This document shows positions 23,326-35,445 of a stretch of DNA of 64,000 bases, piece by piece. Each line of letters begins with the position of its first letter. Position 1 is the stretch's first letter. The position numbers and the translations under genes are program-made. This DNA comes from Siphonodentalium dalli (lineage: Eukaryota > Mollusca > Scaphopoda > Gadilida > Siphonodentaliidae): the NCBI GenBank assembly GCA_032622095.1, contig CP136064.1, forward strand, positions 113,138,004 through 113,202,003. The letters run 5' to 3'. Under the pieces are notes generated by a model. That model searched no databases and was not told the DNA's origin. It saw nothing but the letters and a program-made list of their open reading frames with translations.

Positions 23326-26251
23326 TAACAGATTTTTGGTATTGTGCTATAATCACACGTTGTTTCTAAATAAAGCACGCTCAACGCTCAATATCACAAT
23401 AAAGGTGCACCTAAAAATACCACTTCTTCTGACTGGTACAGTAGTATCATGATGTACGGATTCACCTGTTAAAACAAAAACTGTGTTTACAAGTGACTGG
23501 ACAATTTCACGCTTTATTATATGTTACCAAAAAGTATGCCATTAAGATAATTTACTTTTACATGCACATAAACTTGAGTTTTAACTGTGAAACATGTAGC
23601 TTTAATCTTTTTATGTCTTAAAAGGGCATGCGATTCATTTGTTAGGATGATCGATATTAGTATTACTAATAACTGAATAGTGATTGGTTTGCTTATCAGA
23701 TATTACTAGTATCGTTTTTTATTTACAACCATATTTATACAGTAGTTAGTGAAAGGCGAACACATCACGCGTGCACAGACGTTTCCGGATTAAATTCTAT
23801 GAGGCAGATAACTTTTGTAAGCTTGATCCTCTGCAAACTGCAAAGTTTCATAAGTATCGTCTATCACTTTATGCATTGATGATTTACATTTCATCTAAAC
23901 TATGATAATAACATAAGAACTAAGATGTGTTTGTCAGTTACGAATAATAGTAGTTTCGACCATTCAAAAACATATGAATCGTTATGCCTACCGGGAAATC
24001 ATATTGTCACCATCACCGTGACCATGGGAACCTGGCTAATTATATGCTAAATTAGCAAATAAAGATCAAAACAATGGTGTTGACCCATGAAAAATACCAT
24101 TGGTCTGACCTTTATTAGTTACCGTCTTGATATTAATTAAAGGGTGCTGAACCGTACAAAATACAACGGTCTGACAGTTACTGGTTACGGTCTGCCAGTT
24201 ACTTTAACAGTTTTATACCGCATAACATGCTACGGCCTGACCGTATGTTTAACGGTCAAATGTTGGCAGCGATGTTGCGCGGCCTCAGACCGTTAAAGCA
24301 ACGGTATTATACCGTGGAAACATGCTACGGTCTGACCGTATGTTTAACGGTAAAAAGTTGGCAGCGGCGTTGCGCGGTCTCAGACCGTTGAAACGACGGC
24401 ATTTTTTTTAACAGTGTAGGTATTAAATAATGCCTTTTTCCTGATTGACTAAACTGCCACGACGTGGTTACAATCTTGTTTGAAAATCTGAACTCTAAAT
24501 TAATGGCGGGCTTCACTCCGACGAGAACTGGCATTTGAAATGTATAATGGATAACTATTGTGACGTGTTGTCATTATGCAATTTATGGGACAATTGTCGT
24601 CGCGGTTTGTGAATATTGGCCGAATCCCTCTATTCGGCCGTGGATACCCGTCGCTCCATTAACTTATGATGATTAAAAATTACAACAGCAATCTGAAACT
24701 ATGGTTGCGAATTAGACGATTTGCATTCGGACAGTTCAGATAATTAAAACTGAAAACCGTGGTATTAGCTTATGGTAAGGTTGTTCGACAGTATCATATT
24801 TACAAATTCGCGTGAGGTTTTTCTAGTGAAATCACATTTAACGACGAATATGTTCGATCGAAGTGATAGCTCGAAAATAGATCTGGCATTTGAATAATGT
24901 GACTCTGTGAGAATACAGCTACAATAGCTATATCCAGCTAACCTAACTCAATACAGCTATATATTCTACTCCCAAACCGCTTGGTTTTCGATAATTTACT
25001 AGAAACGCTAATTTGCGCACAAATACTAGGTTACTCCAATCACTTTCAAGCAAATGCAAACTGTCACTAGATCTGTGACAAAGTGTTGCGTTTTGTCGAC
25101 ATAACGATGTCGATTACGTGCGAAAACTCCGATAGATGTCGGTCATGGCGGTTTAATAACTGTTATCAGTGCTGGGCGGTACCGTTACCGTTAGGCGTTA
25201 CCATGTTTTTATTTTTTTTCATAAACGGTAAACCTTGAAGACGGTATTACCGTGGTTATAGGTCATACCGGCCTGTTACCGTGTATATTGTGGTTTATCT
25301 TTATCGGAATACGAAGAAACTACAATGTTAGAAAAAGCTCGTCGCTTTAACGTTCTCAGACCGTGCAACATCGCTACCAGCCTTGGACCGTTAAACATAC
25401 GGTCAGACTGTAGCATGTTCCACGGTACAAAGCCGTTTAAGTAACTGTCAGACCGTTGTATGTTTTACGGTTCAACACCGTTTAATTAATGTCAAGACTG
25501 TTACTAATAAAGGTCAGACCAATGGTATTTTTCATGGGTCAACATCAATTTTTTGCTCTTAATTTGCTAATTTACATATAATTAACCAGGTTCCCATGGT
25601 GACAATATTATTTCCCGGTAGGCATTACGATGCATATGTTTTTGAATGGTCGAAACTAGTATTATTCATAACTGAAAAATACATTCATAGTCTTGATGAA
25701 ATGTAAATCCTCAATACATAAAGTTATAGACAATACTTATGAAAGTTTGCAGAGGATCAAACTTGTTATCTGCCTCGTGGAATTAATCCGGAAATAGGGC
25801 GCACACGCGTAATGTGTTCGCCTTTCACTAAGTTACTACTGTATAAATATGGCTGTAAATAGAAAACGATACTACTATATAATAGCTTATAATCCAAACC
25901 CATCATTATTCAGCTAATACTAATTTAGACCATTCTATACCATGAATCGGCATGCCCTTTTAAGACATAAAAAGAACAAAGACAAAGCTACTTGTTTCAC
26001 AGTTATAACTCAAATTTATGTACATGTAAAAGTAAAACATCTTAATGGCATACTTTTTGGTAATATGTAAGGCGTGAAATTGTCCAGTCACTTGTAAACA
26101 CAGTTTCTGTTTTAACAGGTGAATCCGTACATCATGACAATACAGTACCAGTCAGAAGAAGTGGTATTTTTAGGCGCACCTTTATTGCGATATTGAGCCC
26201 GCTTAATTTCGAAAAAGCTGTGATTATAGCACAATACCAAAAATCTGTCAC
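23326..26251. repeat. ACGGT foldback, copy 2
   Basis: Duplicate of 7297-10222, with the same arm mismatches. Confidence 0.7.
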
Positions 26252-29200
26252 GCTTATTATTGCGATATTTAACGCAAAATATTGCGATACTAAGCGCGCT
26301 AAATTTCACACAGACCCGATAGTGTTATATTCATATTATATAAATACTATGCATATAGTGTAAATATAGTGTACATATAGCATTTAAAACTATAAGAATA
26401 TACAAATCTAAAAAATTGTCTCTATTTATACAATAAACAATATAGAAGAAGCAATAATTTGATTTAAATGTCATAATTTTGAGCGTAAGATGTCGCAGTA
26501 TTAAACGCAAAATATTGAGATATTAAGCGCAAAATATTGCATTAATATCACAAGCGACACGCTTATAAGCATTTCCACTTGCAATATTATTGAGATATTG
26601 GGCACGAAAATTGTACCTGTATCCTCTTGTGTCAGTAAATGTGCCAGTGTTTTGATAGTCACAGCACTGCTATTTCAACATCAGCACTGAGTCGAATTAT
26701 TTCAGATTCAGTCATACTGTATGGAGTCATTGTCGTATATAATTTGGTTGCCGATAACTATAAACTTTGAATCACGAATTTTTTTAATTTAGACAATTCC
26801 ATGGGCACATACAATAACGGAAAAAAACGGAAAACTGATGAAATGGTATGGGACCGTCGGATTATGACGGTCCGAAACTGTCAAACCGACAGTATGTTCT
26901 AACAATGTACTAGGTTTCTTTACACCATATTTTATTGCAAACAGGCAGAGAGTAAGAATTATGAGATACGAGGGGGTTGTTTTTGTTGTAAATTGGGCTG
27001 GAGTAGCTCCTAGACTAAGTATTGCGGCTTTGGTTGATCAGTTCGCCCGCGAGTAAATTGCAGCACTTACGTGTCCATGCACACTCTGATCAAATAACTA
27101 GTCTGTTTCAATAAGTGGCATTACTGTGCAAGTTCGTGCTACGCCCTTTATGTGGTTTGATCCATGTTATCATTTATTGAAAATAAATTATATTGCAATT
27201 TATGCTTGCATCATTCTGCGCTATGTTTAATCTACTGATCACGTGGGTTGTGGGGTGGGACAGCTCATTGTTTCCCGGGGTTTTATCGAGTGGGAATGAT
27301 TGATCACATTCATATAAACGTGGATTTAAATGTATGATTTATAATAATTCAATCAGGAAGTGAATATTAGTTAGAACTATAAGATAAATACTTTGACAGT
27401 AATACACCTTAATTCCCATCATTTATTAAAATCATAATTCTATGCCACACGCAGCGGAACATTCCAATATCCAACGTCACAGCACGTGCTCTGGGGGTTA
27501 TTTTAAAACTTTTGGATGTATATCCGACTTCGCTGAATGATGCTAGCATAAGTCGCGATTATTACATGTTTTTCGAGTTCAGCGTACATGTCCTGAATCC
27601 ATGAATTTAGACAAATGATACATTGTCACTGATTAGTAATCCATAATTTTATTAAAAAAGGAGCATTGTGTGTGTTTTTCCTTATTTAATTTAAGCTGTA
27701 TAGCTATTCGATTTCCTCCAAAACAACAGTTAACTTGTTTACCAAGTTATCATTACTCAATAAGGGCTTTAATGTAATAGTTGAAATAATCGGTAATACG
27801 GTATACCGCGGTGTGTTTTTATGATTACCACGGTATTTTTATGCTTAAATACTGCCCAGCACTATCTCTTATGGATTGCACGGAATACATTGAAAACTAT
27901 ATTTAATACAATATTCAACGCCGAACGAAGGTGCAATGTCTTTATCAGTCCAGGAAATAGTAATCCGGTGCAGCTCAAACGCAATTTGATTGGTGCTCTA
28001 ACATTATTGAATAGTTTAGTACTAGTAGGGGTGGCATCTCTAGCCCGAGATTAACTGAGCGAGCACAACTCACCACTTTAGCTTACCGCACACTATCTGT
28101 ATAATGCACACCATTGTAATGTTCCTGTATTGTCACATTAATTTTGCCAGACCTGGTAGCTTTCTTAATTGTCAATTGGTCTTATTTTTAGTATTATAGT
28201 AGTTAGTACAGTAATATATGATTATGAGAAATACAATTAATTTGTTTGTCCAACAACTGCCTGTGTTTGTGTGCCAGTTGATTTCCAACAAAAATATTCA
28301 TTTCGTTTTCAGTTAATTCTGGCAAATTGAAATTTCTGCGACAATAATCTGAGTACTGACAGCTGTCCTGGCTGACTTTAAACTTTAGCAATTTTATCTC
28401 AACATGATCGCTTTCACAGATTGCTGCCTAGCAGAAGGGTATGTGCTACTAGTACGTTCATGACTGACCAACATTGGGGAAAATGCATACTGGTATCAAA
28501 AATAGTTTGCCGATCTCTTATATCAAAATCTAAATGAACGAAGTCATCACACATTTTGTAATCACTTGATTGATATTATAACGATTTTCACCATGTACAC
28601 ATTTTCAAGATAGATGTAGCTTGTATATCCAACAACAAAATCTTCTCGTTTTCGGCTGTTGCATACATTGTAGACGCTTCACCTTGTTGACGGTATTCTG
28701 CAAGGTCGCGAGGGTAAACTTCGCGGAGTCCAACCACTTGAAATTGAGATTTATATTGGATTATGTATTATTTCTTAGATGGTGATTTTAAATTTCCAAA
28801 TAGTGCAATATACATATATATTTCCCAGCCCTAAATCGGCCACAGATAAGCGAAATCTCAGCGTAATGTTTGTGTAACTGTGATATGTTCCCTGTTCATT
28901 TCTATCAAGTCACATGACGAAAAACAATATTAATAATTTAATTTGTTTATATTAACTAAAAATATAAGTAAGTTCAATCATATATTTCGAATATTTATTA
29001 CGTATTATTCAAAATGTATTGAATAGCAATGAGAGGAACTTATTAGAAGGAAACAGCGTGTTTACCAATTTCTGAACACGTGCTTCCAAAGAGGCTGGGT
29101 GCTAATTAAAATATTATAATTATCAATAATTTTTCAAGATATATTTATCATTTTAATCGAACAAAATTGCGCTATCAGAGGTCCTTTGTTTCAAGTTGAA

Positions 29201-29474
29201 CATATACCAAACAATATTTCGATTAACGGTAGTTTAACTGTGTACACACATTGTGTTATGGCACCAACTGATCGATATTGCATCATCATTACATTAACGT
29301 CAAGGTAACGCCTGTGTCTCAATGTGATTTATTTTTAGTACATTTCATCATCCTTATTCAACAAGATGTCTTGCTAGCTATTATTTAGTTTGGCATCTCA
29401 CATATTCAGTCTTTTTCAAATAACAATATGTGATGGACATGATCTACGCATGTCAATGTGCCAAGATATCGTAA

Positions 29475-31050
29475 CTAGCTGGTGGACCCGACTTCGTCCG
29501 GGCTGTTGCCCCTCTGCTTTTCGGCGAATTGCGCGATTTGACCTTGAATTGACCATTTTGAAGGTCAGGTCGAGGTCACGATTTGACCCGTCCAAAACAC
29601 TCCCCGGACAAAAGTACCCAAGAAAAGTACCCGTCGAAATCTGTCAGGTTTTACCCGATTTGACCTTGAATTGACCATATTGAAGGTCATGGTCAGGTTG
29701 GGTTAACGATTTGACCCGTCAAAAACACTCCTCGGACAAAAGTAACCCTATGTATCAAATTTCGTCGAAATCCCGTCAAAATTCGCGATTTTACCTTGAA
29801 TTGACAATTTTGAAGGTGAAGGTCAGGTCGGGGTGACGATTTTACCCGTCCAAAAGACTTCCCGTCCAAAAGTAACTCGCGTCCCGTTTTACCCGATTTG
29901 ACCTTGAATTGACGCTTTTGAAGGTCAAGGTCAGGTCGGGGTCACGATTTGTCCAGTCCAAAACCATCTCTGGAAAAAATTACCCCTTTCGTCAAAATCC
30001 GTCTGGCAGTTTTCCCGGCCATAGCTAACAGACAAACAGACAAACAAACAGAAGTCCCAAAATATATATTAGACTAGCCGATGAGGCCAACGTTGTCCGG
30101 GCTATTCAAAAACCAAATTTCAAGTCGATAGCTCCACCCGTTTCCGAGATCTGGTCTGCGCATGCGCGAAGCTGGTGTCGCACGGGCTCGGCGACCCGAT
30201 AAAATTCGTATCCGGGGCAAGATACATTCACATAGGAAATTTCAAGTCGATAGCTCCACCCGTTTCCGAGATCTCGTCTGCGCATGCGCTGCACGGGCGT
30301 TGCACACACGTACCAAGTTTCGTCCGGATCGGTCGAGAATCGTAGATTTGTATCAATGACATACAGACAGACAGACAGACAGACAGACATACAGACAGAC
30401 AGAGGTCTTCAAAATATATATGAGACTAGCCGATGAGCCCGACGTTGTCCGGGCTATTCAAAAATCAAATTTCAAGTCGATAGCTCCACCCGTTTCCGAG
30501 ATCTGGTCTGCGCATGCGAGAAGCTGGCGTCGCACGGGCTCGGCGACCCGATAAAATTCGTATCCGGGGCAAGATACATTCACATACCAAATTTCAAGTC
30601 GATAGCCCCACACGTTTCCGAGATATATATATTGCCCAATGTCATTTGCGGATACCTCGGCCGGTGATGAGTTAACGCGACATCGGCCGGTTAAGAGTTA
30701 AACGCGATCACGTCACGATCTCTCGACGGCGTAATATATTTACGGAATGTTTTTCGATCACTGAAGCATGGTCCTGCGTTATTCCCGATAATTAAGGTAG
30801 AAACTTTAAACGGACACAGGCGTGTGATACGTCGTTGGAAAGAGGAAGCAAAACGGCCTAAAAACAGATTTGACCTCGGCACGTGAAAAGTTGATCTCGG
30901 ATCTGAAATCTGATGAGCTCATATTGACCGCCTGGTCAAACTACACACACGTACCAAGTTTCGTCCCGATCGGTCGAGAATCGTAGATTTGTATAAATGA
31001 CAGACAGACATACAAACATACAAACAGAGGTCTTCAAAATATGTATGAGA
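29475..31050 (-). mobile_element. Minus-strand Helitron-like array R1-R3, copy 2
   Basis: Duplicate of 13446-15021. Here the ORF1-like pseudogene next to it continues upstream past 31579, which shows what the array interrupted. Confidence 0.65.
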
Positions 31051-32529
31051 TTAACTTGGTGAAACTGTCACAGTGTAGAGTGTCTGCGTCCGGTGCATAA
31101 ACAATTATTCTCGTGGATTCGGTTCCACTTTTGACGAGTCTCACAAATGTGGGTGGTGCGCCCCTGTTGATCAGGTAGCTACGAATATCAGCGTCGTTCG
31201 TTTTAAGCGATATTCCACACAAAAAGAACAGTTTGGTGCATTTTCGTTTTCTGGATGTTGCACCCTGTTTTTCGTTGGTTTGCGTGCAGTTGACAGTTGC
31301 TGACGGTTTGTCATGAGATAACACCACAGGAATGACGTTCGTGTCAGAGTTATCATGTCCAATGGGTGGCAAGAAGGAAGGGTTCCTAAGTACGGGAGCG
31401 AACTGACTTTAACTTCGTTGTGACCGATGGTCGGTCATTCGTTGGTGCTGAATGTAGCCGGAATAATGTCACCACTTACATCACATCCTGTTGATAACGG
31501 AACATTGACAGATTTTGTCTGAATTAAATTCGAGATCCGTTGTGCAGGTGTTGCATCGGGAACAGCCACACCGTACCATTGGTTTTGGTTCTTGGTTGAG
31601 GAACGGGTGGATTCGACTTCGAAACTTACTTCGGTGTAGATGTCAGATAATTCTCATTCCCGGTCATATTTAAATGCAGACTTGGAAACAATTCGTTATG
31701 TCTAGTTCATGAGTGTCTGTCCCGAGGGAGGGTGTCCGATGGGGCTTTAGGAGAGATTCCACAAGTGTACGAAGTTCCTCGATTTTCATTGAAGAGTCCA
31801 CAGCGAATATTTCAAACGTTGATGAAAAACGTCTATCATCGCGACTTATTGGTTCTTTTGTTGACTTGTTGGATTCTATACAATTGTTGTGAAGAAACTT
31901 TAACTTCACTTTGAAGGAGTCTGTTTTCACCGTCGTTTTCGACAGCGATTTCAATTTGCTGTTGGTGTTTTGTACGAATTGTCTATGAGCATCGGATTGT
32001 TATTGAATGTCACTTTTCACAAATCTGAGTTGTTCCTTGAGATTATCAATCCACATACACTTGTCATCTATGATTCTGATGAAGTCTATTTCGCCAAACC
32101 TGTTTGATGGTTCCTTATTGGCAGACGAGATTGACGCATGTGGCGAGATAAATAGCGATCGATATATTATTCTGAACATCAGTTGGCATATTTTTGATTG
32201 AGATTATATCAGATTCGATGCCAGTTATTCTCTTCTGCAAACTTTCGGTGGCTACTGTATTATTACCCTTCATTATAGTAATGTCAGTAAGCATGTTGTA
32301 CGGCTGGTCCTGCACACAAACATTGCTACACGGACAAACAAGGGTGTTGTCTCTGTTAGTGTATTCTTGTGAAGTAAGTAGAGTCAGTACGTGACTCAGG
32401 CAGTACTGTAGCGTCACGAATGTCATCGAGATGGCCTCCGTGGAGGAAATGAACAAGAGAGAAGATCTATCTGGCTAGTTTTAAATTAACTAACATATCT
32501 GTTCCAGTTTTACGGTTTTTAAGGTAATA
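31051..32529 (-). pseudogene. ORF1-like (LINE gag-like) pseudogene
   Basis: Read on the minus strand from about 32456. A first frame begins MFISSTEAISMTFV and has a Cys cluster (CPCSNVC) followed by a helical segment (32115-32456). A second, after a frame change and a stop, holds IDNLKEQLRFVKSD and a Lys/Ser-rich helical part (31670-31954 is its longest open piece). A third (31051-31372) has the basic SRKRKC stretch and an RRM-like segment (FFLCGIS...DADIRSYL...RIIVYAP). The order Cys cluster, coiled-coil-like part, basic region, RRM-like fold resembles ORF1 proteins of jockey/CR1-type LINEs; no endonuclease or RT follows because Helitron-like unit R3 cuts in at 31050. At least one internal stop and two frame changes make it non-functional. 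A near copy lies at 57738-58669. A decayed host gene is the alternative. Confidence 0.45.
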
Positions 32530-32746
32530 TTCTCTTAGATTTGTATACAAAATGGTGTATGTATACCCAACCATCAGCCTTTGATTAGAGGTAGCGTTAT
32601 GTTCAACGTGATGCCCGACACTATGCTATGAATTTGGATAGTCACTTTAAGCTAGTGTTTCGTGTCTATTTTTATGCGCCGACTACTCGTCAGGGACAGG
32701 CGCTTTAATTAGATAAGTCGACATTTTTATGTCTGTTTACGGAATA
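32530..32746. repeat. Left fragment of the palindrome-rich element (PSR)
   Basis: Starts TTGTATACAAAATGGTGTATG directly after the ORF1-like segment. The third host copy at 58669|58670 shows different sequence at this point, so this is an element boundary. It runs through GCCGACTACTCGTCAGGGAC to TTTACGGAATA (32746), where the LINE begins. The same stretch continues without interruption at 50871-51090 and, inverted, at 53220-53420. Confidence 0.7.
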
Positions 32747-32847
32747 TAGACAAATACAAAGCCTTTTGCAAAATATTCATCCAAGGAAAAGAAAGTGCAA
32801 AAATGATTACTACAAATCAAGACTTAACGAAAGCAAAAACAACATGA
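32747..32847 (+). pseudogene. LINE ORF2 fragment upstream of the foldback
   Basis: In frame with the ATG at 32844, codons read ...KRKCKNDYYKSRL...KNNM, the basic Tyr-Tyr helix that lies between endonuclease and RT in jockey/CR1-type ORF2 proteins. The next codons (RRTWTILKDAL) are found 6.1 kb away at 38962, after the foldback. The frame further upstream is unclear and probably shifted. Confidence 0.6.
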
Positions 32848-32869
32848 TAGTTAGGGAGCCCGCATATGT

Positions 32870-33370
32870 TCCATTTACACTTTTGCGTACAAAAGGTTTG
32901 ACCCCCTAAAGTTGGTACCAATAATGGAACATTCTGAAAAACCGATTTCTTAAGTTGCGCATTCCTGGGGTTTAGGGGCCGCTGAACCCCAAAAAGTGCC
33001 AAAAATCACTTCTATTTACACTTCCGCGTACATCGATGAATTTTGGTTTGATGATACTCCTAAGTGTACTGATTAAGAAAACACAACTTAAGAAAGGGAT
33101 TTTCCTGGGGTTTTCAGATAAGAAAGGGGGTCCCATGCTGAACCCCAAAACGTGATTTTTCACTTTTTGTTATACTTTCGCGTACATCCATAATTTTTGG
33201 TCTCAAAGTACTTTGATATATACTAATTATAAAAACACAACTTAAGAAGCAACTTTTCCTGGGGTTTTAAGATAAGAAGGGGGTCATCGGGTCACCCCTC
33301 AAAACGTAAAAAATCACTTTTATTTACATGATTGCATTCCTCCAACGTGTGTGTATGTGCGTACACCCCT
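32870..33370. repeat. About 145-bp degenerate tandem units in the foldback left arm
   Basis: Three to four units share GCGTACA (near 32885, 33025, 33180, 33359), AACTTAAGAA, TTTTCCTGGGGTTTT, AGATAAGAA-GGGGGTC and ACCCCAAAACGTGA. The mirror set lies at about 38440-38940. The 60-63-residue frames in these arms (32817-33002 and 32972-33163 on the minus strand, 38644-38835 and 38805-38996 on the plus strand) are reverse copies of the repeat and not genes. Confidence 0.7.
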
Positions 33371-33469
33371 GGAACGTTGCACTATTACAACCAATACATC
33401 CCTAAATCGATACGATCAACTTAAGAAATATATATTCATGTAGTTTTCTGATAAGAACGAGACTTGTTA

Positions 33470-33487
33470 CCCCCCCCCCCCCCCCCC
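33470..33487 (+). repeat. Poly-C tract
   Basis: Eighteen consecutive C. The matching place in the right arm (38324-38336) has thirteen G, so the tract has changed length between arms. Confidence 0.95.
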
Positions 33488-33629
33488 ACAACCCGTTCCA
33501 TTTTCTAGAACTATAAGTGAGCCAGTTTTATGAAAATTATAGCGGGAAAATCTAGTAAAATGTATACAAATGTATATATTTTCGTGAAGCAAAGACATAA
33601 TGAAACTTTTTTGGGCCAAAATTGAAACT

Positions 33630-34730
33630 CACCATCCAAGATGGCCGCCAAAATGGCCGCCAGAAGTTGAAAATGACATTTTTTCACAAATATCTTCTAG
33701 ATCAATTCATGCTGTTTGGAACTGGTTGAGTAATGCAACTTTATTTTGTGTTTTGTATATTAACTGATAATTATAGCAATTAAATGTGCAATTATTGGGA
33801 TCCTAACCCCTTCCGATCCCTCAAAAATTCGATTTTACAGAACGCAGTACAAAATTAAAAAAAAATCACAATTGGGATTCTAGTCACATTTCAACCAGAA
33901 ATGAACAGAACATTGTAATGTAAGTGAGGCATATCATTACCTATGAATAGTCCAAATCTCTGGAACCATAAATCTTACCTTGGCTCAAAATGGATGCGAA
34001 AATGGCCGCCAAAATATGGAAAATGGTAAATATTGCCCCAGGATGTCCTGCAATCGCTTACAAGTTGTGGTTGATGTACACAATTGGCTAATCTGTTTTC
34101 TATACATTGCATACTAACATGTCTGATGCACCATGGATCATTTTTACTATTGTCACCACTGACATCACCAGAAATATTTGATTTTTCTCTCACATACTTG
34201 ACATAAATATCGGCAAAAATTAACTTTTCAGGGTTCGATCATTTGTTCAAGTAAAATGTAACTCTCTTTGGATTGAAAGGTGTTTATTGTTTTGGTTTAT
34301 CTTAAATGTATCACACTACGGTGTTTATAGACTAAATTGCTCAAGATGGCTTCCAAAATGGCAATCAAATTTGTAAAAAGTTAAAAGTTAACATATCCCG
34401 AACATTATTCTCTGCATTATACGAAAAAAGTGGCAAATTGTGACTCACTTGGTTATTGTACGTGTTAGTTACAATGTAATTAACTGACAACTACGTTCTA
34501 TTATGTTTGTCCCAGTTCCGTATGGGGCATGACAAATTCATTTTAAAGTTGCAGTATGGAATTTTGCGGAGAACCTCTTTTGAGATTCTGGCCATATTAT
34601 TGAAAGGGAATGGGCAGAACTTTGAGACGGAACTGAGATGAACCATGATATGTGGGTATTCTGGCCCATTATGATAAAAATTTATCAACTGGGTACAGGG
34701 TGGAAGTTAAGATGGCAGCCAGGGAGTTAC
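33630..34730. repeat. About 352-bp spaced AAGATGGCCGCC-type modules (left arm)
   Basis: Blocks resembling AAGATGGCCGCCAAAATGGC occur near 33638, 33990, 34343 and 34709 (steps of about 352, 353 and 366), each followed by an AAA-TTGAAAA-like stretch. The mirror set in the right arm is near 37150-38190. The same core word recurs at 60580-61660. Confidence 0.65.
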
Positions 34731-34740
34731 TCAATGATCA

Positions 34741-35395
34741 TATATGATGATAATAGGTATACGCGGAGTTATTGTATAGTCGTGAATGATGTGTGGGTAT
34801 AAAGGGAGTGCCCTGTTTGTAACGGTGGGACGGTTATTTATATATGTTGTGGATGTGTTATCATTGGTGGTGTATGGGGAGTAGATTTATTATCATGGAT
34901 GGCCTGTATGAGTATTGCAGGTATGGAACTTATGAGTGGTCGTATGTGCGGATATTGGTATATCTGGAAGGGATCACCATTGGTGATGTGCATATGTATA
35001 CCTGGATTGACTCCATGGTCATGTGTACGGCGAATATGTATGCATGTAGTGGCTGTATGGTCCATGGTGAGGTGAATATGTATACAATGAGTGACTGTAT
35101 GATCGTGAATGTAGTGGATATATATACATAGCGTGACTATATGGTCATGTGTCGGGTGTAGGTGTATACCTGGTGTTCATGCATGGTGACTCGTGGCTAT
35201 ATCGTCATTTGTGGTATGTACGGTTATAACCAAGTATATGGCTGTACGATCCGGTGTACTGGTACATGTACGTGTATAAAGTGGGTGACTGTGTTGTCAT
35301 TTGTGTGGTGTTTATGTACATATGGAGTGACTGAGGTAATGGGTGGGTTGTACATGTGTACCTTGTGCGGCTATCGCTTTCCACAATAACTCAAG
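34741..35395 (-). repeat. Minisatellite, reverse polarity half
   Basis: 40-50-bp units with the reverse motif (GTGACTGTATGGTCATG, then GAATATGTATAC). On the minus strand it reads like the 35441-37130 array. Frames across it are repeat translations rich in Met, Tyr and Cys. Confidence 0.8.
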
Positions 35396-35445
35396 GATAT
35401 GTTAATCAATAGAGAGGTCATGTCATATCGTGGAAATCGATAGCC
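35369..35445. repeat. Hinge of the foldback: short inverted repeat
   Basis: GGCTATCGCTTTCCACAATA (35369-35388) faces ATATCGTGGAAATCGATAGCC without its last base (35425-35445), with about 36 bp between. This is where minisatellite polarity switches. Confidence 0.75.

Larger units (their letters stand above)
16030..31579. repeat. Copy 2 of the 16,029-bp tandem duplication
   Basis: Direct repeat of 1-15550. Everything described for copy 1 recurs here at +16,029: plus-strand Helitron-like array 17013-22520, second-family unit 22523-23325, ACGGT foldback 23326-26251, unannotated stretch, minus-strand Helitron-like array 29475-31050, and the ORF1-like pseudogene from 31051. Only this copy reads on into the upstream part of that pseudogene (31580-32529). 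Confidence 0.95.
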
